Assembly: GCA_900545715.1 (NCBI GenBank)
Contig: URAJ01000036.1
Location: 1-20,709 of the forward strand
DNA from: an uncultured Opitutales bacterium
GTDB lineage: Bacteria; Verrucomicrobiota; Verrucomicrobiia; Opitutales; Intestinicryptomonadaceae
DNA: 20,709 nt
Direction of reading: 5' to 3'
The position numbers were made by a program, and so were the translations under genes. Below the pieces are notes generated by a model that had not been told where the DNA came from, searched no databases, and saw only the letters and a list, made by a program, of their open reading frames with translations. Of the stretch, positions 7,695 through 13,159 are shown piece after piece. Position 1 is the stretch's first letter; every line of letters starts with the position of its first letter.

Positions 7695-7733
7695 AGAGTA
7701 AGATTTTACAAGTAAAATATCTCTTTTGTTTTA
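7695..7733 (+). terminator. Possible weak terminator of the 856-7598 operon
   Basis: An inverted repeat ATTTTAC-AA-GTAAAAT (7703-7718) is flanked by AGAG and CTCT that can extend the stem imperfectly. It is followed by the T-rich CTCTTTTGTTTTATTT. The stem is A/T-rich and weak, about 100 nt after the recO-like stop. It is the best candidate in the gap, but not strong. Confidence 0.3.
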
Positions 7734-7808
7734 TTTGCGGGTATGGATAATTTTCTTCCGGTCTGCGCTCTTTGCAAGCGCTGTGAAAAATTTTTGGCTT
7801 TGTGTTTT

Positions 7809-8024
7809 TTACTTTTCGGGAGGTGTAATGGTCTCGGGCTTGAGGTGCTTTGAATCGGCATTCCTGCATGCGCGGCAGGTGATGTATTGAATCACGCAGT
7901 GGGCGATAAATGCGCTTGCGTTGCCGCAAAATTCGCGTTCCGCAAACTTTGCGATTGATTCGTCCAGCTCTTGCGAGACAGATATTGTGCGGCGGATAAA
8001 AGTGCTGTTTGCGGAGGTTTTCAT
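7809..8024 (-). CDS. Small ribbon-helix-helix (CopG/Arc-like) DNA-binding protein
   Basis: 71 aa from the ATG at 8022-8024 with GGAAA just upstream; a longer frame to 8060 exists but adds an atypical leader. The core 'FIRRTISVSQELDESIAKFAEREF' followed by 'NASAFIAHCVIQYI' fits a ribbon-helix-helix fold: one beta strand with alternating residues (RRTISVS) that would pair in the dimer and contact the major groove, then two helices separated by a short turn. Such proteins are antitoxins, plasmid copy regulators or autoregulators. No toxin-like partner gene is adjacent, so an antitoxin role has no support. The tail after residue 50 contains a CRAC sequence of unknown meaning. An AT-only inverted repeat lies 24 bp upstream of its start and could be its operator. 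Confidence 0.6.
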   Translation of the reverse strand: MKTSANSTFIRRTISVSQELDESIAKFAEREFCGNASAFIAHCVIQYITCRACRNADSKHLKPETITPPEK

Positions 8025-8047
8025 TTTCCGCAATGATGAATTATAAT

Positions 8048-8076
8048 TTAATATTATCAATAAAAAATAATATTAA
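8048..8076. promoter_or_regulatory. Perfect 10-bp inverted repeat, possible operator of the ribbon-helix-helix gene
   Basis: TTAATATTAT (8048-8057) and ATAATATTAA (8067-8076) are exact reverse complements with a 9-nt spacer. The repeat lies upstream of the RHH gene (start 8024, - strand) and about 200 bp before the + strand gene at 8277. Ribbon-helix-helix repressors commonly bind paired half-sites near their own promoter. Because the arms contain only A and T, in a very AT-rich stretch, chance or a promoter role is possible. Confidence 0.4.
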
Positions 8077-8203
8077 TAATGTCGTAATTATTGCTTATTT
8101 GTTATGCTTTTTTTGCATTGACTGTCTGAATGCGGATTTTTTTATCGGGCGCCCAGACTTGAAAAAATAGAGGAAAGGGCCTGCATTGCCGCGTCTAAAA
8201 ATG

Positions 8204-8235
8204 TTGACAAGCAAGCGCGAGTCTGCAAACATAAG
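8204..8235 (+). promoter_or_regulatory. Possible promoter (TTGACA -35) for the 585-aa lyase-like gene
   Basis: A consensus TTGACA at 8204-8209 lies 68 bp before the ATG at 8277. The -10 side is poor: the best hexamer nearby is CATAAG at about 8230-8235, with 20-bp spacing. Proposed only on the -35 match and position. Confidence 0.3.
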
Positions 8236-8276
8236 GGATTCATATATTACATTAACAGAATCTGCGAGAGTTTTAG

Positions 8277-10034
8277 ATGCTTAATTTTTCCGCGCAATGC
8301 ATGGATATGGCCCAATCAATTTTGGGCAAAAACATAGAGGCGATAAATCCAGACGGCTCAATCGTCCCTGTCGAAAACGAAACTTCATTTGATTGCGAAC
8401 CCGGCCACGCCGCAATGGCGCTCGGCGAATTCCATAGGGCGACCGGGCTTACAGAAATCGACGGCAGGAATATAGTCGATCTCACAGCGGCGTGCATAAC
8501 GGCGCAAACTAACGATAAAGAATATACTGAAGACGGCCTCGCATACTCGTCGCTCGGTTTGCTCGCCTTCGGCCCGTCGAAAGACAGAAACCTCGTATGG
8601 GAAAAGCTCTCCGAAGAAACCCGCAAAAATCTCGACAAGCGCCTGCTCGCGCGCAGCGACTACGAAGACCACTTGCAGATATTCAACATTGCAAAGGCTG
8701 TCGCGAGATTCAGCATGGGGCTCAGCAAGAAGGACGAGACCGGCAAGCTAATAGACAGATTTCTCGAACGCATAGAGCAGACTTCCCGCGGAAAATATTT
8801 TGACGACAAACCATCGTTCGGCTTGGACGGCGTGTTCGACATATTCGGAGTCGTTTCTTTTGTGTTTATCCGCCAGTCGCTACAGCTGCACGCGAATATG
8901 CACCTGCGCGACAGAAAAATTCCGAGCCTCCGCACTTTCGCCGAAAAATATCTGAGAATAATGCCCGACATAGTCCGCTCCGACGGTCTCGGCTGGGCTT
9001 ACGGCCGCAACATAGGCGCGTACGGGCAAATGCACTGCATATCCATGATATTGCAGGCCATGCGCGACAACTGGATTTCGGACGATAAAATGCCCGAATA
9101 TATGGATATATTGCGCAGGCTCTTCCAGTTCTTCTTTATGACGTATCTGGACCAGGAACACGGATACCTTGTAATCCGCGACGCCGAACGCAGCGCGGAA
9201 GCGACCTGCACTACGAGAATGGCGAATTTTGACGCAGCGCGCTACTTGTGCCAATGGGCGAGGCTCGCAAAAACAGTCGGCAAGCCGCTGCAGCCCAAAA
9301 GCTCGACGCCGGCGACGTACGGCAAATACATAATGCTCGATAATTCCCCAAGAAAAGAGCAGGGGCTGTTTATTTATTTGAATGCAGATACGGGGCTTCA
9401 CATACACCTCCCAGTATCCGCGCCCGGTGCGCGCAACATTTCGTCTTCGCTCGCGTTCCCGCATATGCCGGGGATATTCGATTGGCCGGCCGACAGGTAC
9501 CTTCCGGTTCTAATTCCCGAGCTCACTTTTGGCGACAAAGTAACAACCCCGTCTTATTACGGCAAAAAGTGCACTTCGGGGCTCGGGCTTAGAAACTCGT
9601 ACTTCTTTAGATACGAACAGCCCGATTTAATCACTGCCGACGGAGAAATCGTGAAGGGAATAGGTTCGTGCAAAGTGTCTTGGTCGTTTTCCGGAAACAA
9701 GATTGTGGGAGACTTTGTATATTCGGTATTTAACCAGATAACTCTCGACAAGCTACGCTTGGTAGTCGCAATAGGCTCGCCCCATTCCGAATACCATGTG
9801 CCGATGTCGTTTGCGATTGGCCAAAACGGACTTGGCGTGAGCATCGAGAAAGACGATTTTCAGGGTAATTGGCTCGACACCGAAGTTGTGTCCAACGATC
9901 CCCAATATCGTTCATACTGGGGGAAGATACACTACTTGCAGGTCTATTCGCGCGAGCATCCGCTTGTGATGCGCCCTGGGGTGCAATATAGAATAACTTT
10001 GTCGCTCGACCCGGACGTAGCATTTGCCGAATAG
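8277..10034 (+). CDS. Putative (alpha/alpha)6-toroid polysaccharide lyase-like protein, family not identified
   Basis: 585 aa, with no signal peptide, so probably cytosolic unless the start is misjudged. The first ~340 residues look all-helical, with repeated paired helices ('GHAAMALGEFHRATG', 'HLQIFNIAKAVARFSMG', 'YMDILRRLFQFFFMTYLD'). At about residues 239-254 there is a block 'GWAYGRNIGAYGQMHC' whose Tyr/Arg/Asn/His content resembles active-site segments of toroid lyases (heparinase/alginate-lyase type). From about residue 350 the protein turns strand-rich ('GLFIYLNADTGLHIHLPVS', 'CKVSWSFSGNKIVGDFVYS'), like the beta-sandwich domains that follow such toroids. This is architecture-level inference; I cannot name a family, and DUF2264-like or heparinase-like proteins are alternatives. 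A weak GAGAG precedes the ATG. It stands alone, closed by the terminator at 10148. Confidence 0.6.
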   Translation: MLNFSAQCMDMAQSILGKNIEAINPDGSIVPVENETSFDCEPGHAAMALGEFHRATGLTEIDGRNIVDLTAACITAQTNDKEYTEDGLAYSSLGLLAFGPSKDRNLVWEKLSEETRKNLDKRLLARSDYEDHLQIFNIAKAVARFSMGLSKKDETGKLIDRFLERIEQTSRGKYFDDKPSFGLDGVFDIFGVVSFVFIRQSLQLHANMHLRDRKIPSLRTFAEKYLRIMPDIVRSDGLGWAYGRNIGAYGQMHCISMILQAMRDNWISDDKMPEYMDILRRLFQFFFMTYLDQEHGYLVIRDAERSAEATCTTRMANFDAARYLCQWARLAKTVGKPLQPKSSTPATYGKYIMLDNSPRKEQGLFIYLNADTGLHIHLPVSAPGARNISSSLAFPHMPGIFDWPADRYLPVLIPELTFGDKVTTPSYYGKKCTSGLGLRNSYFFRYEQPDLITADGEIVKGIGSCKVSWSFSGNKIVGDFVYSVFNQITLDKLRLVVAIGSPHSEYHVPMSFAIGQNGLGVSIEKDDFQGNWLDTEVVSNDPQYRSYWGKIHYLQVYSREHPLVMRPGVQYRITLSLDPDVAFAE

Positions 10035-10147
10035 GGCGAGGTTTTAGTCTGTAAGACGCCTGTTTGACTGTATAAATCAAGCGGGCAGACGGATGGATTA
10101 CTTCTATTGGCAGTTTTATTGCTGTTAAACGAAATTTAAGTTTAAAG

Positions 10148-10171
10148 CCGCACTGAATGTGCGGTTTTTTT
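10148..10171 (+). terminator. Rho-independent terminator after the lyase-like gene
   Basis: CCGCAC (10148-10153), loop TGAAT, GTGCGG (10159-10164), then seven T. It lies 114 bp after the stop at 10034 in the sense direction of that gene. Confidence 0.82.
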
Positions 10172-10304
10172 ATCTGAAAAATTCATTCGTATAGTTAATC
10201 CTAACCTTAATGCGCGCTGAAAAGGATAAATATACTTAACTGGGGTAGGTTAATTTGGCCGGTGCCGTGCCGAAAGAAATTTTAGTGCGGATTAGATTAT
10301 AATA

Positions 10305-10408
10305 TAGGTAGCGGAAAAATTATTTGCGGTGCGGCGCGGAAGGCGCGCATAGCTTAAATATGCCAACGGCTCGAAAGCTCTCCGCAGCGGAAGCGTTGCG
10401 GTTTTTTT
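10305..10408 (+). ncRNA. Candidate small noncoding RNA of about 100 nt
   Basis: The interval starts just after a TATAAT box at 10298-10303 and ends with the terminator at 10382-10408. It follows an already complete terminator (10148-10171) and precedes no sense gene, so the second terminator has nothing else to terminate. Inside, a GCGC-GGAAG-GCGC hairpin (10334-10346) and the terminator hairpin both present GGAAG in the loop, and a third GGA occurs near 10312. GGA in loops recalls CsrA/RsmA-titrating RNAs, but three sites are few and no CsrA gene is in view. No -35 hexamer of quality is found at the right distance, and no coding frame with a ribosome binding site overlaps. No known RNA family is recognised. 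Confidence 0.35.
10382..10408 (+). terminator. Orphan rho-independent terminator
   Basis: CCGCAGC (10382-10388), loop GGAAGC, GTTGCGG (10395-10401; one G-U pair), followed by seven T. No gene on the + strand ends upstream of it after the previous terminator at 10171, so it probably ends a small transcript. Confidence 0.75.
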
Positions 10409-10629
10409 AGAAATTTTGGGACATTTATATAGTTTTATTAAAACCGCGGTTTTAGAAAACATGTTAATGCTATTCAAAGTTGCAAGTTTCATTCCGCAAG
10501 TTTTGGAAGTTTATCTACCCGCATTTCGTTAAATTTTTTACATTGCGGCGAATGGGGGCTTATTGGTTAAAATGCCCGCCGCTTATTTTATGGAAGTGAT
10601 AGCGAGCGATAGTAGGAGATGCGGGAGTC
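10409..10629. repeat. Noncoding stretch with a perfect 16-bp palindrome
   Basis: TAAAACCGCGGTTTTA at 10439-10454 is a perfect palindrome, with GTTTT and AAAAC further out giving a looser outer inverted repeat. It lies in the gap between the convergent ends of the lyase-like gene and the tetR gene, so it is not upstream of any recognised gene. The rest of the stretch up to the tetR stop at 10630 shows no gene and no strong terminator for tetR. Confidence 0.45.
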
Positions 10630-11196
10630 TCAAAGTTTTATGAGCTCGTAGAAGCGGCCGATGTCTTCAAGTATGCGTTTGCAGATGTACGCGTTTGAAG
10701 GGGTTGCGGTTATATAGCTCGTCCTGCCGTATATGGCTAAAATTGTTGCTCCGATAAAATTTTCCGGAAGTTTTTTTATCTCCCCGCGCTTTATGGCGTT
10801 GCGGATTACTTTGCGGGCCTTGTCGAATTCAATTTGGGCTTCAAGCTTAAATCTCGGCTCAGACTGTATTATGGCGGAGTATAGTGTATTGTATTTTAAA
10901 ATATCCACCTCTTCCCCGTCGATGTTTGTCATTGCGCGAACTGCGTTCTGCGCGTGTTGGAAAAATTCCGCGAGGGTTATTTTGTCGTAATCAAGATCAG
11001 GGAAATATCTATCGTAAAAATATTTTCTGCACGCCTCAAAGAATAGTTCGGTCTTCCCGTTAAAATATCTGTACAAAAGGCCGCGCGATATGCCGAGACT
11101 TTCCTGAATGTCGCTTACCAAGACTCTGTCGTAGCCTTTTTTAATAAGCAAAAGGAATGTCGTTTGCAGAATTTTGTCGCGCGTGGATTGAGCCAT
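10630..11196 (-). CDS. TetR/AcrR-family transcriptional repressor
   Basis: 188 aa from the ATG at 11194-11196, which has TTGGGA about 6 nt upstream; an earlier in-frame ATG at 11229 lacks a ribosome binding site and adds 11 residues not typical of the family. The N-terminal helix-turn-helix is classic: 'STRDKILQTTFLLLIKKGYDRVLVSDIQESLGISRGLLYRYFNGKTELF', with the recognition helix around 'ISRGLLYRYF'. The C-terminal helical domain should bind a ligand and dimerise; the ligand cannot be deduced. It is divergent from a FadL-type transporter, with two palindromic operator-like sites between them. The likely role is repression of the transporter (and possibly itself), relieved by a hydrophobic substrate or its acyl derivative. 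Confidence 0.9.
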   Translation of the reverse strand: MAQSTRDKILQTTFLLLIKKGYDRVLVSDIQESLGISRGLLYRYFNGKTELFFEACRKYFYDRYFPDLDYDKITLAEFFQHAQNAVRAMTNIDGEEVDILKYNTLYSAIIQSEPRFKLEAQIEFDKARKVIRNAIKRGEIKKLPENFIGATILAIYGRTSYITATPSNAYICKRILEDIGRFYELIKL

Positions 11197-11347
11197 GATT
11201 TTCCCAATATGATTCAAAAATGCGTCCATTACGCAAGGTGAATTTTAGAATGTATAAAAAATTCTGCGAAGCGCGCATTATTGCTTGATTTTGATTAGTG
11301 GAAACGCACGCAAAAATTGCGCGCATAAATAAAGCTATATCTACCAA

Positions 11348-11365
11348 TGAATGAACGTTCATTCA
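11348..11365. promoter_or_regulatory. Operator-like perfect palindrome (site 1) between tetR and fadL-type genes
   Basis: TGAATGAACGTTCATTCA is a perfect 18-bp palindrome, of the length and symmetry usual for TetR dimers. It lies 152 bp from the tetR start and 53 bp from the transporter start. It shares AATGAACGTTC with site 2 at exactly 30 bp spacing, about three helical turns. Confidence 0.8.
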
Positions 11366-11379
11366 CTTTTTTGTTTGAC

Positions 11380-11397
11380 AATGAACGTTCGTTCATT
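11380..11397. promoter_or_regulatory. Operator-like imperfect palindrome (site 2) next to the fadL-type start
   Basis: AATGAACG-TT-CGTTCATT has 8-bp perfect arms around a 2-nt centre. It begins at the last base of a consensus TTGACA (11375-11380) and ends 20 bp before the transporter ATG, so a bound repressor would block the promoter or early leader. A convincing -10 at 17 bp from TTGACA is not seen; CTATAT at 11404-11409 is too distant. Confidence 0.75.
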
Positions 11398-11417
11398 TTT
11401 CCTCTATATGTCTTTTT

Positions 11418-12656
11418 ATGAAAAATATTAAAAATCTTTTAGCCGTCTCCTCCCTTGCCGCAGCAAATTTTGCTTTTGCCGCAGGATATCAAATTGTAGA
11501 GCAGGGCGCGGCAAATATGGGAAACGCAATGGCGGGCGCCACCGCCAATGCAAATAACGACGCCTCCGCCGCGTTTTGGAATCCGTCGGCGGCGTGCTTT
11601 ATGCCTCTTGAGGTCGGTAAAACGCGCGTTGACTCGGTACTGTCGCTCGTACTACCAACGCTATGTGTCAATGATAGGGGGTCTTCTCCGTCGGCTCTTA
11701 TGGGCCCGTCAAGCCAAGGTACGTGCGGCACAAACGAATTTGTCCCAAATTTCTATGTAGTCCACAGGTTCACGGAGGAACTTTTTGGGACATTTTCGCT
11801 CACAGCACCGTATGGTCTCGAATCCAAATACAATAGTGATTGGTTCGGACGAATGCAGGGCACGCGCAGCTACCTATACACAACCGATATAAACCCGAGT
11901 ATAGCTTACAAAGTAAACGACTGGTTTTCAATTGGCGGCGGCGTAAGCGCACAGTTTGCGTATTGCACACTCGCCAGCTACACTCCATACGGCAACCTCG
12001 ACTATACCGGGCAAAGCTGGAGCATAGGCGGCAATATAGGATTTTCGATTCAATATGCCGAGGACGGACGCTTCGGATTTTCGTGGAGAAGCCAGGTATC
12101 GCACAATCTCACCGGCGGCGAACATTTGAACGATGTGTTGCGCTCTAACATATCGGCCGACATGTATATGCCGGACACTTTTACAGTGGGCATATACCAG
12201 CGCCTGCGCGGGGCTTTTAGCGAGTTCGCAGTCATGGCAGAATATGCTTACACCCGCTGGTCCGTGTTTGAGGATGTGACTATCAACGGTTCAAGCGCCG
12301 GCACTGTCACCATACCGGAAAATTGGGAGGACTCTTCGCGCGTCGCGCTCGGCTTCCACTACTATCCCGAAGAAATAGAAAATCTCACAATCAGAATCGG
12401 CGCCGCCTATGACGAAAGCCCCGTAAACGGCGCTAAAAACCGCACTTCCCGCATACCGTGCTCGGACAGAATATGGGCGAGCTGCGGCGTCGGATACAAG
12501 ATTGGAAACGTATATTTCGACTTGGCGTACTCTTATATATTTGTTCTGGACAGCTCCATGGACAGAACTGAATATCTGCCCATGCCAACGACCCTCCGCG
12601 GCGACTATTACGCCCACATACATGTTATATCGGCGCAGATAGGTATTGAATTTTAG
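11418..12656 (+). CDS. OmpP1/FadL/TodX-family outer-membrane transporter
   Basis: 412 aa. The Sec signal 'KNIKNLLAVSSLAAANFAFA' is cut before 'AGYQIVEQGAANMGNAMAGA', which is the conserved FadL N-terminus (hatch domain). It continues with 'ANNDASAAFWNPSA', the family's 'aDDAS..f.NPA' motif. The remainder shows alternating aromatic/aliphatic beta strands ('WSIGGNIGFSIQYAEDGRFGFSWRSQ') and ends in Phe, as expected for a BAM-inserted barrel. FadL proteins move long-chain fatty acids or other hydrophobic molecules across the outer membrane. No Shine-Dalgarno precedes the ATG (T-rich leader). It is apparently monocistronic, ending at a strong terminator, and its control by the divergent TetR protein is indicated by the two operators. 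The exact substrate is unknown. Confidence 0.93.
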   Translation: MKNIKNLLAVSSLAAANFAFAAGYQIVEQGAANMGNAMAGATANANNDASAAFWNPSAACFMPLEVGKTRVDSVLSLVLPTLCVNDRGSSPSALMGPSSQGTCGTNEFVPNFYVVHRFTEELFGTFSLTAPYGLESKYNSDWFGRMQGTRSYLYTTDINPSIAYKVNDWFSIGGGVSAQFAYCTLASYTPYGNLDYTGQSWSIGGNIGFSIQYAEDGRFGFSWRSQVSHNLTGGEHLNDVLRSNISADMYMPDTFTVGIYQRLRGAFSEFAVMAEYAYTRWSVFEDVTINGSSAGTVTIPENWEDSSRVALGFHYYPEEIENLTIRIGAAYDESPVNGAKNRTSRIPCSDRIWASCGVGYKIGNVYFDLAYSYIFVLDSSMDRTEYLPMPTTLRGDYYAHIHVISAQIGIEF

Positions 12657-12694
12657 TTATTTTCCCGGAAAAGATATCAGATTATTGTCTCCTC

Positions 12695-12724
12695 AATCCC
12701 GCGCAAAACTGCGCGGGATTTTTT
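12695..12724 (+). terminator. Strong terminator of the fadL-type gene
   Basis: An 11-bp perfect stem, AATCCCGCGCA (12695-12705) and TGCGCGGGATT (12710-12720), with loop AAAC and a run of six T. It lies 38 bp after the stop codon. Confidence 0.92.
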
Positions 12725-13110
12725 CTATTTTATAATATGCAAGATTTCTAATTCTTCGGATTTTTATCGAAGGATTTTATTCTTTATAGCCTGGGTTTGA
12801 GCGATATTAGATAAAGAAAAATTGCGGCAAAGTATGGTTGCCATACTCTGCGTACTGTTAAGCGTAGTTGTCAGAAATGCGCATAAAGATTTTTACGAAT
12901 TTGGATTTCAGGAGCGCCATCTTATTGTTTTAAAAGCCCAGCCGCGCTCGAATCATAAAGTGGCGGCGCAACCGAGCATACTCTTTCATAGCTTTAAAAG
13001 TCCGCTCATGCGAGACAAATAAGGAGGCGCTGCAGACATTTGCCAAGCCCGTGAGAAAATTTTAAGGTGCTTTTATATTTATAGGCGATTGGTATTCTGC
13101 GCTATGAAAA
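12725..13110. other. 386-bp gap with no supported gene
   Basis: A 62-66-codon frame (12822 or 12834 to 13022, + strand) starts with a hydrophobic stretch, but it has no ribosome binding site and no family resemblance. An AAGGAGG at about 13020-13026 is a perfect Shine-Dalgarno-like sequence, but no ATG, GTG or TTG follows at the right distance. Nothing else stands out. Confidence 0.4.
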
Positions 13111-13140
13111 TAAAAAACCGGCGAGTTTTCTCGCCGGTTT
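13111..13140 (-). terminator. Terminator of the GH50-like gene
   Basis: On the - strand an 11-bp perfect stem, AAACCGGCGAG / CTCGCCGGTTT (13115-13140) with a 4-nt loop, is followed by TTTTTTATTTT. It sits 20 bp after the stop at 13160. The symmetry would also let it slow + strand read-through. Confidence 0.85.
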
Positions 13141-13159
13141 GCAGTAGAATATCTAAATC

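Noticed and set aside
7809..8024. Toxin-antitoxin module around the RHH protein
   Set aside because: No second small gene encoding a RelE, PIN or MazF-like toxin lies upstream or downstream; only the DNA-binding protein is supported.
8105..8147. GCATT...AATGC hairpin followed by T run
   Set aside because: Only a 5-bp stem with a 9-nt loop; too weak to call a terminator, and no gene ends nearby on the + strand.
10355..10382. tRNA-like T-arm (CGGCTCGAAAGCTC)
   Set aside because: Only a CTCGAAA-like loop is present; stems do not pair properly and no anticodon or acceptor arms can be drawn.
10292..10492. 66-codon - strand frame across the candidate small RNA and palindrome
   Set aside because: GGA abuts the ATG too closely for a ribosome binding site, the frame runs through the orphan terminator stem, and the peptide resembles nothing.
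12822..13022. 62-66-codon + strand frame with a hydrophobic start
   Set aside because: TTG/ATG without ribosome binding site, no homology pattern, and it does not continue into an organised unit. A small membrane peptide cannot be excluded, but there is no positive support.
13020..13027. Perfect AAGGAGG-like Shine-Dalgarno
   Set aside because: No ATG, GTG or TTG at suitable spacing, and the next frames close quickly; probably coincidental.
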